DNA of 64,000 bases from Mesorhizobium sp. AR02 (GTDB lineage: Bacteria > Pseudomonadota > Alphaproteobacteria > Rhizobiales > Rhizobiaceae): assembly GCF_024746835.1 (NCBI RefSeq), contig NZ_CP080531.1, positions 4,794,001-4,858,000 on the forward strand, given 5' to 3'. Position 1 is the first letter of the stretch; each line of letters opens with the position of its first letter. The notes beneath the pieces are model-generated. The model was given only the letters and a program-made list of their open reading frames with translations. It did no database searches and had not been told where the DNA came from. Below are positions 7,720-15,889 of the stretch, piece after piece. Both the position numbers and the translations under genes were made by a program.

Positions 7720-9027
7720 CTACGGAATGCACACATCTCTGAGTTCCCAGCCTTTTGCGATGGCACGGAAGTATTCGAGGCCGTGTCGGAAGGTGATGGG
7801 ACCAGGTGGTTTGGAGGAGGGATAGCCATTCCAGCCGCCAAGGCGGGCAATGATCCAGGCGGCCCATGCGAGACTGTGCCTTGGGTGCGGGTTGTTTTGC
7901 AAGGCAGTGCGACCTTGATAGCTGGCATCGAGGCTGTCGAGCACGGCGATGTCGGAAGTGCTGAAGGCATTGGCGGCGTGTTCGCCACCAATGCCTTCGC
8001 GGGCCTGGACGAGTTGCAGGATAACCGCCGCAGCCTTGGTGGCGATGGCGGCGAGCTTGACCAACACCTCGGCGCTGGCGAGTTGGCTGTCCTCGAGGCG
8101 CAGGCCATGCGTCTTCATCAGACGGAACAACTGCTCGATGGTCCAGCGCCGCCTGTACCAGTCGACGATCTGCCAGGCGGCGGCGACGTCGCTGATCTCA
8201 TGGGTGGTGAGCAGACGCCAGTGCACTGGCTCGGCCGCGGCTGGAGGACCAAGTTCGACGACTTCGACAAGGTTCAGCGTCACGGTCTTCGGCAAATCCC
8301 TGGCGCCGGGATTGTCGGGACGGCACACCTCGACCTTGCTGAAGCGCAGGCTCACCTGGGTGCTGCGTGCCGCCCGCTTGTGCGTGGCCAACAACTCAAG
8401 CCTGCGCGCGGCCACGAACGGCAGCGCTGCCGTCACGCTCGACAAAGTACCGCCGCCCGCTACGGCACGATCGTGCATCACACGCGTCAAAAGGTGGACA
8501 TTGCCGCCGGGCAGTGTCGCCCATTCGGCATAGATGTCGCTCTCGCGGTCGGCCACGATCGTAACAGTGGCGGCTTTGGCCAGCACGCTTCTGGCCTGAA
8601 GGGCCGTGTCGATCCAGCGGCGCGATTCCTTGTCCTTGAGCGAGCGCTTGGCGTGCGGTGTCTCGACCCGGCCCTTGCGCGTGTAGACGCTGCCGGCCAC
8701 CAGCCCCAGACAACCGCCGCTCACCGCATCGATGGCCACCATCGCATGCACCAGCACGCCGCGCCCACCACCTTTGCCGATCTCACCCAGGCCGCGTCGC
8801 CGCTCGGGCGTGGTGGCAAAGGTGATCTCGCTGGTGTCCTGGATCGCCAACACATGCCGCTCGGCGGCCGCAGACACCGTCTGTTCGCTCCAGCCTTGGA
8901 TCAACCGCTCGATCGTCACCTTGTCATTGGCCAGCAGGCGATGGAACCCGACCTCCTGCGCCCGCCGGCCCTCGCCAAGCCGGCGCAGGCAGATATCTTG
9001 GCGCGCAACCATGCGGTCGAGCAGCAT
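7720..9027 (-). CDS. IS4-family transposase, N-terminus probably in another frame
   Basis: A 435-aa DDE transposase with AIQDTSEITFATT (first Asp), TIVADRESDIYAEWATLP (second Asp) and the YREK-like signature WYRRRWTIEQLFRLMKTHG. The usual IS4 N-terminus with an FGDLRLDKR segment is present just upstream in a different frame (start about 9089), and a -1 shift at the A/G-run near 9029-9040 would join it to this frame. Either a base was lost or a frameshift is used. The catalytic core is intact. Confidence 0.85.
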   Translation of the reverse strand: MLLDRMVARQDICLRRLGEGRRAQEVGFHRLLANDKVTIERLIQGWSEQTVSAAAERHVLAIQDTSEITFATTPERRRGLGEIGKGGGRGVLVHAMVAIDAVSGGCLGLVAGSVYTRKGRVETPHAKRSLKDKESRRWIDTALQARSVLAKAATVTIVADRESDIYAEWATLPGGNVHLLTRVMHDRAVAGGGTLSSVTAALPFVAARRLELLATHKRAARSTQVSLRFSKVEVCRPDNPGARDLPKTVTLNLVEVVELGPPAAAEPVHWRLLTTHEISDVAAAWQIVDWYRRRWTIEQLFRLMKTHGLRLEDSQLASAEVLVKLAAIATKAAAVILQLVQAREGIGGEHAANAFSTSDIAVLDSLDASYQGRTALQNNPHPRHSLAWAAWIIARLGGWNGYPSSKPPGPITFRHGLEYFRAIAKGWELRDVCIP

Positions 9028-9211
9028 CGCCCCCTTTTGTCGAGGCGCAAATCCCCGAAACGGCCCAGCGACGGTTGCTCAACAAGCATGCGACACCTCG
9101 AATCAAGCAAAGTGCCTGATACAGAATCACGCCGAAAGCCGAGACCGCCAGCCCTCCTCAAGCCGAGAGTCAATCCGCCGCACCCCACTCCTAGATGTGT
9201 GCATTCCGTAG
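7720..9211 (-). mobile_element. IS4-family insertion sequence, 1492 bp
   Basis: The termini are perfect 19-bp inverted repeats: ctacggaatgcacacatct at 7720-7738 and its complement at 9193-9211. The 10-bp target duplication cgcaaagcgg is present on both sides (7710-7719 and 9212-9221), the size expected for IS4. The stop codon of the transposase lies inside the left inverted repeat. The exact duplication suggests a fairly recent insertion. The target is one arm of a large intergenic palindrome (see 9212-9392). Confidence 0.92.
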
Positions 9212-9392
9212 CGCAAAGCGGGGGAGAGGTGGCCGCGCAGCGGACGGAGAGGGGGCAGCGCCAGCGAGCGAAATTGGCTGCCTTCAGAGTACATTGAAAA
9301 AGTAGCGCAGGGTCGCGTGTAATCCCCCTCTCCGTCTCGGCTTCGCCGAGCCACCTCTCCCCCACATCCGTGGGGGCGAGGAACCCAAGTTC
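9212..9392. repeat. RIME-like palindromic intergenic repeat, left arm cut by the IS4 element
   Basis: The arm at about 7696-7719 continued at 9212-9265 (cgcaaagcgggggagaggtg then cggacggagaggggg) is an imperfect inverted copy of 9326-9392 (ccccctctccgtctcggctt through gggggcgaggaaccc). Each arm is about 60 bp with nested small hairpins, and about 60 bp lie between them. Such mosaic palindromes are common between rhizobial genes. The rest of the gap to the SDR gene (9393-9498) shows only a ribosome binding site, ggagg, at its end. Confidence 0.7.
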
Positions 9393-9498
9393 TGCCAGAC
9401 CCTCCCCAACGTCACTATGGTTTCCTGGCGCAAGCTCTTGTATCCGGCAGCGGCGCGGGCAAGGATTGCGTTAAAGAGACAATTTACGCGGAGGAAAA

Positions 9499-10365
9499 AT
9501 GTCGCTCAAGGGAAAGACGCTGTTCATCTCCGGCGGGTCGCGCGGCATTGGGCTGGCGATCGCGCTGCGCGCTGCGCGTGACGGCGCCAATGTGACGATC
9601 GCCGCCAAGACCGCCGAGCCGCATCCGAAGCTGCCGGGCACGATCTACACCGCCGCTGAAGAGATCGAGCAGGCGGGCGGCAAGGCCTTGCCTGTGCTGT
9701 GCGACATCCGTGAGGAGGCGCAGGTCGCCGAGGCGGTCGCTAGAACCGTCGAGAAATTCGGCGGCATCGATATCTGCGTCAACAATGCCAGCGCCATCCA
9801 GCTCACGGGCACGCTGGAGACCGACATGAAGCGCTATGACCTGATGCACCAGATCAACACGCGCGGCACCTTCCTGGTGTCCAAAATGTGCATTCCGCAC
9901 CTGAAGTTAGCCGACAATCCTCACATCCTGAATCTGGCGCCGCCGCTCGACATGAAGGCCAAATGGTTCAAGAACCATGTCGCCTACACCATGGCCAAGT
10001 TCGGCATGTCGATGTGCACGCTGGGGATGAGCGCCGAGTTCGCCAAGGATGGTATCGCGGTCAATTCGCTGTGGCCGATCTCGACCATCGACACGGCGGC
10101 GGTGCGCAACCTTCTGGGCGGTGCGACGGTGGCGGCGATGAGCCGGTCGCCCGACATCATGGCCGATGCCGCGCATGCCATCTTCATGCGGCCCTCGCGC
10201 GAGACATCAGGCAATTTCTACATCGACGAGGAGGTGCTGCGTGCCGAGGGCGTCAGAGACTTTTCGGTCTACTCGCCAGGTGCGACAGGGCCTCTAGCCG
10301 GCGACTTCTTTGTGCCGGACGAGGTGTTTGCCAATTCCGATACGAAGATCAGGCAAACGTTCTAG
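9499..10365 (+). CDS. Short-chain dehydrogenase/reductase (HSDL2-like)
   Basis: A 288-aa Rossmann-fold oxidoreductase. It has the cofactor loop SGGSRGIGLAIAL (TGxxxGIG type), VNNASAIQL (NNAG variant), and YTMAKFG as the YxxxK active site with upstream LNLAPPL instead of the usual Ser-containing strand. The C-terminal extension with YIDEEVLRAEGV places it near the HSDL2-type group. The family uses NAD(P)H and the substrate is probably a hydroxy- or keto-acyl compound, which cannot be fixed from sequence. The ATG at 9499 follows a good ggagg. It is monocistronic. Confidence 0.85.
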   Translation: MSLKGKTLFISGGSRGIGLAIALRAARDGANVTIAAKTAEPHPKLPGTIYTAAEEIEQAGGKALPVLCDIREEAQVAEAVARTVEKFGGIDICVNNASAIQLTGTLETDMKRYDLMHQINTRGTFLVSKMCIPHLKLADNPHILNLAPPLDMKAKWFKNHVAYTMAKFGMSMCTLGMSAEFAKDGIAVNSLWPISTIDTAAVRNLLGGATVAAMSRSPDIMADAAHAIFMRPSRETSGNFYIDEEVLRAEGVRDFSVYSPGATGPLAGDFFVPDEVFANSDTKIRQTF

Positions 10366-10407
10366 CGTTTCGGGAAGGCCCGCATATTGGCCGCGTTGTC
10401 GACTGCA

Positions 10408-10790
10408 TCATTTGCGAAATGCAATCCAGGCGCCCCAGAACAGGCTTGAGAAAAAGCGCTGCGGCCTAGTGGAGCCTGCCGCCGAAAGCAAGTCGAACAC
10501 GGCGTCTTCCGATTGCGGCGGATCGGCGCCTTGCAGGATCTTGCCGAGTTTTGCCTCGATGTCGGCTGGGGTTGCCCCATTCATGCGCCAGCGCTGAGCC
10601 CAGGCCGCCATCATCAGCGGTTGCGACGCATAGGCATAGTGATTGCCGGCAAGGATCAGCGGCGCATTCTTCTTCAAACGCGCGGCAATGTCGCCAAGGA
10701 TGGCCTGCTTGGCTTCATGACCAGGCAAATGGTGCAGCACACCGATCAGTGTTGCGGCATCGAATGGCTGGTCTGACGCAATTCCTGTGG
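10408..10790 (-). pseudogene. Remnant of a class I SAM-dependent methyltransferase
   Basis: The reverse strand retains about 125 residues of a methyltransferase C-terminal half: FDAATLIGVLHHLPGHEAKQ (post-motif II), then LKKNAPLILAGNHYAYASQP and a tail ending FFSSLFWGAWIAFRK. The glycine-rich SAM-binding motif I and everything before it are absent; upstream of about 10790 the frame reads unrelated sequence up to 10911. This is a truncated gene without an obvious start, so a functional product is unlikely. Confidence 0.65.
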
Positions 10791-10875
10791 GAAAACCGCA
10801 CACACTTTTCCTGGAATTTCTCTGGTCGGTGATCAGGCCGTATTTCAGCCACGCCGACGCTTTTGGCAAGATAGC

Positions 10876-10908
10876 AAAAAAGCCCCGCCGGAGAGGGCCG
10901 GCGGGGCT
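10876..10908 (-). terminator. Intrinsic terminator
   Basis: An 11-bp perfect GC stem (agccccgccgg / ccggcggggct) with a 6-base loop is followed, reading the - strand, by a run of six T. It would end transcription coming from the OmpA gene or from a small RNA in 10909-11114. Confidence 0.8.
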
Positions 10909-11114
10909 CAATGCATCCCGCTGGAGTCGGGATGGGGCAGGGAACGCCCAGACCAGAATCTGGGGTGTGTGCGCCCGCGATTCAATGAGCCGGCTCTAAT
11001 GCCGGTACAAATCTTGTTGACCCGGGGCATGTGGTCCGCACTCCGTCCCATCCCGGTTGACCGGGATGGGCTTTGCTTGCCGACTTGATTCCAGAAGCCA
11101 CTTCAAGCCTCTGG
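10876..11114 (-). ncRNA. Candidate structured RNA or structured 3' UTR downstream of the OmpA gene
   Basis: Between the OmpA-gene stop (11124) and the methyltransferase remnant, the - strand holds six successive hairpins: 11091-11114, 11047-11070 (10-bp perfect stem), about 10990-11005, 10947-10964, 10914-10934 and the terminator 10881-10908, which is followed by six T. Such a run in a gene-free stretch suggests either an independent small RNA or a long structured 3' UTR. I do not recognise it as 6S, SRP, RNase P or tmRNA. No promoter was identified with confidence. Confidence 0.4.
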
Positions 11115-11123
11115 AAAGCCAAG

Positions 11124-13364
11124 TCAATTGTTGCTGGCGACGGGCGCCACCAGCGACGTGATGCGGCGGATGGCGACACGCCGGTTCTCGCGGTTGGGTG
11201 CCTGCGTGTTGATCTTCAGATACTCTTCGCCATAGCCCTGCGTCGTCAGGTTTTCCGGCGGGATGCCGAAGGCATTGGTCAGCGCTTCGGCAACCGCTTC
11301 GGCGCGACGGTCCGACAAAGCCAGATTGGCCTCCGGCTTGCCGACGGCATCGGTATGGCCTTCGATCAGGAAGGTCTCGGCCGGGTTCTTCTTCAGCAGT
11401 TTCTCCATGGCATTGGCGACGCCCTCGAGCTTCTGCACCTCGGTGTCGGAGATCGATGATGAGCCGAATTCGAAGTTCAGCGTGTCGAGGTCGACGCGGC
11501 GTGCGATGTCGCGTACGCGGGCCGAACGCTTGACCTCGTCGATCGAATAGAGGCGCTGGACCCTCTCCACCGGCGGCTGGTCGAGGAAGGTGTAGTAGTC
11601 GTCGGGACTCTGCACATCCTCCGAATTCAGGATGTAGTCGCGGCGTGGGATGGTCAGCCGCATCGGCGGCAGGTCGTCGCCGGGATCGCGCCAGTCGCCC
11701 TCATCCTGATAGTTCCGCTCGTCGACATAGCTCAGCACATATTCGCGCCCGTCCGGCGTGATGCGCGAACGCTGGATGACATCGCCGTAGCGGTTGCGGA
11801 TGGTGACGATCTGCACGCCATTGTCGCGCTCGACCGTCTCGCGTGTACGGCCTTGTGGGAGGTCCTCGTAGTAGACGTCCTTGGCACCGCGATTCATGCG
11901 CGAGCCCTCATTGCTCTGGACGATCGTCTGGCCGCCGAGCTGAATGATGACGCGGTCGCCGATCTCCTTGAGGACGTCGACACCCTTGGGGCGACGGCGG
12001 TCACGGATGTTCTCGTCGGGCGCACGGTCGAGGCGCTTGCCCTTTTCCTCTGTCACCGGGACGATCTTTTCGGGCTTGATTTGCTGCTGCGCGGCCTTGT
12101 CGTCGGTGGGCGGCGGACCCTGGTCGACCGGAGCGACCACCGGCTTCTGGCCCTGGTCGCCGCCTTGCTGGGCGTTCTGGCCACCATTCTGCTGCTCGCC
12201 GTTCTGGCCGGCCTTGTCGCCATGCTTGCGGCCGCCAGCCTTGCGCTCGGCGTCCTTCTGGCTGTCAAGGAGAGGGGCAGCGTTCTTATCGGCGGGTGCT
12301 TCGCCCTGTACGGGATTTTCGCCTTGGACAGGCGCGGCCTTGCCGCCATTGGCCGGCTGTTCGCCGGTTGCAGGTTTCTCGCCATTGGCCGGTTGCTCGC
12401 CCGTCACGGGTTGCTTGCCGGTCTGCGGCTGCTCACCATTGACCGGTTGCTTGCCGGTGGCAGGTTGCTCGCCGTTCGCGGGCTGTTCGGCCACCGGTTT
12501 CTTGCCATGCTTCTTTGTCTTGTCCTGGGGCTGCTCGCCCTGGATCGCCGGCTGTTCGCCGGCAGGTGCCGGTTCAACCTTCGGCGTCGTTGCTTCGCCG
12601 GCCGGAGCTTCCTTCGGCGTGGGGGCGGCTTCCGGCGTCACCGCCGGGGCAGCAGGCGCCTCCTTCTGCTGGTCCTGCTTGTGTTTCTTGCCCGGCTTGA
12701 CTGGTTGGTTGTCGTTGGCGGGCTGTGTCTCACCAGCGGGAGCCTGCTCGGTGGGGGTTTCGGTCTGCTGCTGCTGGTCGCGCTTCTTCTTGCGCGGCTG
12801 CTGCTGGTCGGCCGCGGGAGCGGCCTCGCCGGCCGGTGCCTGCTCGGTCTGCAGCTGCTGGTCGCGCTTCTTCTTGCGCGGCTGCTGCTGGTCGGTTGCG
12901 GGGGCGGCCTCGCCGGCGGGTGCCTGCTCGATCTGCTGCTGCTGATCGCGCTTCTTCTTGCGCGGTTGCTGTTCCGGCTGCGCCTGCTGGTCGGCGGGGG
13001 CTTGTTCGGTCTGCTGTTGCTGATCACGCTTCTTGCGTGGCTTCTGCTCGCCCTGCGCAGGTTGCTCGGCTGGCGCCTGTTCGGTCTGCTGCTGCTGGTC
13101 ACGCTTCTTGCGCGGCTGCTGCTCACCTTGCGCCGGCTGCTCCGCCTGGGCGGGCTGCTCCTGCTTTTTCTTCCCTTGCTTCTGCGCGCAGGCTTCGGCC
13201 GATTCGCCCTCGGCGCAAGCGGCTTGCGCCAAAGTGAACGGGGCTGACGTGCGCTGGGCCGGGCCGAATGCGGCATTGCCTTGCAGCGGGTACGCGCCCA
13301 ACGGCGCGGATGCCATCAACAGGCCAAGTGCGGTGCCTGCCAGAATCCGTGGTTGGCGTTTCAT
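11124..13364 (-). CDS. OmpA-family outer-membrane/peptidoglycan-associated protein with long repeat-rich N-terminal region
   Basis: A 746-aa exported protein. A signal peptide (MKRQPRILAGTALGLLMASA) is followed by about 400 low-complexity residues: first repeats built on QPRKKRDQQQQTEQAPA, then Gly-Glu-Gln-Pro repeats such as GEQPATGKQPVNG. A folded middle region follows (DRVIIQLGGQTIVQSN) and a C-terminal OmpA domain with NFEFGSSSISDTEV and IEGHTDAVGKPEANLALSDR, which binds peptidoglycan. The ATG at 13364 starts directly at the signal peptide. The Pro/Gln/Lys-rich region probably spans the periplasm or the cell surface; its length is likely to vary between strains. It is monocistronic. Confidence 0.85.
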   Translation of the reverse strand: MKRQPRILAGTALGLLMASAPLGAYPLQGNAAFGPAQRTSAPFTLAQAACAEGESAEACAQKQGKKKQEQPAQAEQPAQGEQQPRKKRDQQQQTEQAPAEQPAQGEQKPRKKRDQQQQTEQAPADQQAQPEQQPRKKKRDQQQQIEQAPAGEAAPATDQQQPRKKKRDQQLQTEQAPAGEAAPAADQQQPRKKKRDQQQQTETPTEQAPAGETQPANDNQPVKPGKKHKQDQQKEAPAAPAVTPEAAPTPKEAPAGEATTPKVEPAPAGEQPAIQGEQPQDKTKKHGKKPVAEQPANGEQPATGKQPVNGEQPQTGKQPVTGEQPANGEKPATGEQPANGGKAAPVQGENPVQGEAPADKNAAPLLDSQKDAERKAGGRKHGDKAGQNGEQQNGGQNAQQGGDQGQKPVVAPVDQGPPPTDDKAAQQQIKPEKIVPVTEEKGKRLDRAPDENIRDRRRPKGVDVLKEIGDRVIIQLGGQTIVQSNEGSRMNRGAKDVYYEDLPQGRTRETVERDNGVQIVTIRNRYGDVIQRSRITPDGREYVLSYVDERNYQDEGDWRDPGDDLPPMRLTIPRRDYILNSEDVQSPDDYYTFLDQPPVERVQRLYSIDEVKRSARVRDIARRVDLDTLNFEFGSSSISDTEVQKLEGVANAMEKLLKKNPAETFLIEGHTDAVGKPEANLALSDRRAEAVAEALTNAFGIPPENLTTQGYGEEYLKINTQAPNRENRRVAIRRITSLVAPVASNN

Positions 13365-13561
13365 CGAAAACTCTCCTTGTGGGGTCCCATCCTTGCCGAA
13401 ACCGTTCTTAGCCCGATTGGTTCCAGTTTGGTTGGGATAGATGCCGTACGGGGCGATTGGTCGGCCTTTTGAAGGCAACTTCGTGTCATTCGGCCGGCCT
13501 AAGGTCCCATTCAGTCACTGCCGCGCTTGACCTCGGCGGCAGCCAGGGCCACATCCCCAGG

Positions 13562-14008
13562 ATGGAAACGCCATTCTGGAAAACAAAGACGCTGGAAGCA
13601 ATGAGCCCGGCCGAATGGGAATCGCTTTGCGACGGCTGCGGCAAATGCTGTCTGTCGAAGCTCGAGGACGAGGATACCGGCGAGATCTACTGGACCAGCG
13701 TCGGCTGCCGGTTGTTCGACGCACAAACCTGCCGCTGCTCCGACTACGCCAACCGGCTGGCGCGCGTCCCCGATTGCGTCGGGCTGACGCCGCAGAATGT
13801 GCGTACCATCAGCTGGCTGCCCAGCACCTGCGCCTACCGGCTGGTGGCCGAGGGCCGCGACCTCTATTGGTGGCATCGGCTGGTGTCGGGCAGCGCCGAG
13901 ACCGTGCATGAGGCCGGCATCTCGATGCGCGGCCGGGTCAAGGCGAGCGAGACCGAGCTGGCCGAGCCTGAGGACTATTTTGACTATATGCTGGACGACG
14001 AGCCGTAA
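13562..14008 (+). CDS. YcgN-family cysteine cluster protein (UPF0260)
   Basis: A 148-aa protein with the family pattern [20 protein letters not shown], then [19 protein letters not shown], then [12 protein letters not shown]. The eight or more conserved cysteines presumably bind a metal or iron-sulfur cluster. The family is widespread in Proteobacteria and its function is unknown. The ATG at 13562 begins a few residues before the conserved FWKTKTLE region. It is transcribed away from the divergent OmpA gene, with about 200 bp between the starts. Confidence 0.9.
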   Translation: METPFWKTKTLEAMSPAEWESLCDGCGKCCLSKLEDEDTGEIYWTSVGCRLFDAQTCRCSDYANRLARVPDCVGLTPQNVRTISWLPSTCAYRLVAEGRDLYWWHRLVSGSAETVHEAGISMRGRVKASETELAEPEDYFDYMLDDEP

Positions 14009-14213
14009 GGCTCGTGCCCGCACAGTTCCGGAACAAGGAACCGGGGCAAGATTTTTGGGGACGCATTGCTCGAAACCTGGCGAAGATTTCCTTTTCCCGC
14101 CACATGAACCGCAGATGAACGGCGAGTTCGTAAATAGTTCAGACAGGCTGATGCATTCTCCCATCATCGGTTTCACGAGGACGGGCGCAAGCCCGCAACA
14201 AGGAGAGAGAACC

Positions 14214-14594
14214 ATGTACAACACGATCAAGACGGCGACCCTCTCGGCCCTGGTCGGCCTCGGCACGCTGGCGGCCATTCCTGCCCATGCCGACAGCCTC
14301 TATCTCGGCTTCGGCAACAACCAGGATCCGCGCTTCGGCGTCTATGCTGGTGATGACGGCTATCGCCACCGCCGCGACGAACGCCGCGACGACTGGCGAG
14401 ACGGGCGTGGTGATGGTTGGCGCCGCGGCTGCTCGCCGGACCGCGCCCTCGACAAGGCCGAGCGCATGGGGCTGTATCGCGCCCGCATTGTCGACGTTAG
14501 CCGCCGCACGGTGAAGGTCATGGGCCGCCAGGACGGCGACCGCGTCGTTATCGTGTTCGCCAACGAGCGCGGTTGCCCGGTCATCTATCGCTGA
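14214..14594 (+). CDS. Small exported protein of unknown function
   Basis: A 126-aa protein with a signal peptide (MYNTIKTATLSALVGLGTLA, cleavage probably after AHA). The mature part has an Arg/Asp-rich low-complexity stretch (RHRRDERRDDWRDGRGDG) and a C-terminal folded region with two cysteines (RRGCSPDRALDKAERMGLYR, then ERGCPVIYR) that may form a disulfide. Similar proteins are common in rhizobia and are annotated only as hypothetical. A strong ribosome binding site (aaggagagaga) precedes the ATG. Confidence 0.75.
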   Translation: MYNTIKTATLSALVGLGTLAAIPAHADSLYLGFGNNQDPRFGVYAGDDGYRHRRDERRDDWRDGRGDGWRRGCSPDRALDKAERMGLYRARIVDVSRRTVKVMGRQDGDRVVIVFANERGCPVIYR

Positions 14595-14616
14595 GGCTGA
14601 AGATCAGTAGCGGCAT

Positions 14617-14759
14617 CATCTTCAACGAAGATGAACCTGGAGACATGACCCCTAGGAGGGTCAGTCTGGAGACACGACCTCCTTCGAAGGTCGGCAGCGG
14701 CATGATCCTCTGCGAGGATCAGCCGGGACTAGCGGAGCCCCTGTCCCATCGGATGGGTG
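14617..14759 (+). ncRNA. Array of evenly spaced hairpins, candidate sRNA or 3' UTR
   Basis: Four short stem-loops lie at 14617-14633, 14646-14663, 14675-14693 and 14703-14721, with centres 28 to 30 nt apart, and a fifth at 14745-14757. The stems differ in sequence but share linkers such as cctggaga/gtctggaga and agcggca, so the array looks like diverged tandem units. Loops and linkers contain GGA or CCUU. A strong terminator follows at 14767. It may be an sRNA or the 3' UTR of the gene ending at 14594. Confidence 0.4.
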
Positions 14760-14766
14760 CGGCTCG

Positions 14767-14801
14767 AAAAAACCCCGCGGGAGCGATCCCGCGGGGTTTT
14801 T
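14767..14801. terminator. Bidirectional intrinsic terminator
   Basis: A GC-rich stem (ccccgcggg / cccgcgggg) is flanked by an A-run on the left and a T-run on the right, so it can end transcripts from both the exported-protein gene and the convergent SIMPL-domain gene. Confidence 0.85.
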
Positions 14802-14864
14802 CATGCGCGGCATTTGCCGTTGGCGTGGCCGAGCGATGCTCGACCACGCGTCATCCGAGCTTGC

Positions 14865-15578
14865 TTACTTCAGCTCAAACGTAACGGTGACCTGGACGTT
14901 GTAGGCGTTCTCGCCGGCTTGCGTCGGCACGGCCGCACCCGCGGCGGCGTCGAAGGCCTTGGCGTTGATCGCCATCGGCGGCGGGGCGATGTTCTGGTCG
15001 GAGATCTCCAGCACCCGGCCGATGCTGACGCCGGCAGCTTCAGCAAGCGTCTTGGCCTTGGCGATCGCATTGGCCACCGCTTTCTTGCGCGCCGCGTCGA
15101 TGGTTGCCGCTGGGTTGTCATTGGTGAAGGAGATGCCGCCACCCTGGTTGACACCGAGCGACACGGCCTTGTCGAGGATCTCGCCGGTCTTGTCGATGTC
15201 GCGCACGCGCACCGCAAGCGTGTTGGTCACCTGGTAGGCGACAAGCTCGGCCTCCTGGCTGCCATCAGGCTTGTTGGTGTAGTTGTAACGCGGGTTGATC
15301 TGGATGCCCGCGGTCTGCAGGTCGCGATCCTTGATGCCGGCCGCCTTCATCGCCGCGATCACGGCGGCCATGGCGTCGTTGTTGGCGTCGAGTGCCGCAC
15401 GCGCCGTCTTGGCTTCGCGCATCACGCTCAGCGACAGCAATGCCAGGTCGGGAGGGGTGGTCGCTTCGCCTTCACCCGAAACAATGATGCGGGCGGGCGT
15501 CGGCGAATCGGCGGCTCCAGCCATCGCCGGAAAAGCGATTGCAGCGGCGAGCGCGAGAGGCAAAAGGTATCTGGTCAT
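14865..15578 (-). CDS. Periplasmic SIMPL-domain (DUF541) protein
   Basis: A 237-aa exported protein with a signal peptide (MTRYLLPLALAAAIAFPAMA, cleavage after AGA). The mature part is a SIMPL domain: ARIIVSGEGEATTPPDLALL at its start, AYQVTNTLAVRVRDIDKTG in the middle and the DAARKKAVANAIAKAKTLAE helix typical of the family. Members include the mammalian SIMPL protein and Brucella BP26-type periplasmic antigens. The C-terminal strand ends YNVQVTVTFELK. It is monocistronic and convergent with the preceding gene across a shared terminator. Confidence 0.88.
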   Translation of the reverse strand: MTRYLLPLALAAAIAFPAMAGAADSPTPARIIVSGEGEATTPPDLALLSLSVMREAKTARAALDANNDAMAAVIAAMKAAGIKDRDLQTAGIQINPRYNYTNKPDGSQEAELVAYQVTNTLAVRVRDIDKTGEILDKAVSLGVNQGGGISFTNDNPAATIDAARKKAVANAIAKAKTLAEAAGVSIGRVLEISDQNIAPPPMAINAKAFDAAAGAAVPTQAGENAYNVQVTVTFELK

Positions 15579-15712
15579 GAAAATCTCCTTGGTCTGCGAT
15601 CCAGTCGCAAAGGTCGCGTAGAGCGCGATTATGGGTTGATTTGGGCGATCCGCGAAAGCCTGTCGGGAAAGCCTTGTGCCGCGATGCGAAAAACATTAAT
15701 CCAGCCCGCGTG

Positions 15713-15788
15713 GGGCCTGTAGCTCAATGGTTAGAGCCGGCGGCTCATAACCGCTTGGTTGGGGGTTCGAGTCCCTCCGGGCCCACCA
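15713..15788 (+). tRNA. tRNA-Ile2 with CAU anticodon (lysidine type)
   Basis: A 76-nt cloverleaf with encoded CCA. The acceptor stem is gggcctg / cgggccc, the anticodon CAT lies at 15746-15748 in the loop ctcataa, and the T arm has ggttcgagtcc. The D arm and variable loop (gcttggtt) resemble E. coli ileX more than elongator tRNA-Met, so I read it as the isoleucine AUA-decoding tRNA that needs TilS. Its 3' end is the attachment site of the island that follows. Confidence 0.85.
15764..15788 (+). repeat. attL, 3' end of tRNA-Ile2
   Basis: These 25 bases match 27899-27923 at 23 positions, and the last 17 (tccctccgggcccacca) are identical. The tRNA is kept intact on this side, as is usual for integrases that target tRNA 3' ends. 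Confidence 0.88.
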
Positions 15789-15852
15789 TCGTCGTCTAGA
15801 CCCCTTGAAAATCCTACAAACTGCTGTTTCCAAAGCGCTTTCTGCCCTGTAT

Positions 15853-15875
15853 GGTTCCAACATCGGCTCCAACAT
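15853..15875 (+). repeat. Left copy of a 23-bp island-end repeat, putative integrase arm site
   Basis: The 23 bases at 15853-15875 recur exactly at 27835-27857 in the same orientation. Each contains two copies of ccaacat 12 bp apart. The position, 65 bp inside attL, suits an arm-type integrase binding site. Confidence 0.6.
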
Positions 15876-15889
15876 TTGGGTGGTTTTGG

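Noticed and set aside
6039..8108. A 689-aa open frame on the - strand
   Set aside because: It lies antisense to the pseudoprotease and LuxR genes and partly in the IS4 element, is rich in His/Arg/Gln, and has no recognisable domain. It is a GC-driven shadow.
7651..9297. A 548-aa open frame on the + strand
   Set aside because: Antisense to the IS4 transposase, whose family motifs are clear on the other strand.
11853..13247. A 464-aa Leu/Ala/Gly-rich + strand frame that looks like a membrane protein
   Set aside because: It is the antisense of the Gln/Lys/Pro repeats of the OmpA protein, which produce Leu and Ala runs.
15713..15788. Reading the CAT-anticodon tRNA as elongator tRNA-Met
   Set aside because: The D arm and variable loop resemble the tRNA-Ile2 type (E. 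coli ileX) more. The distinction should be confirmed with a tRNA classifier.
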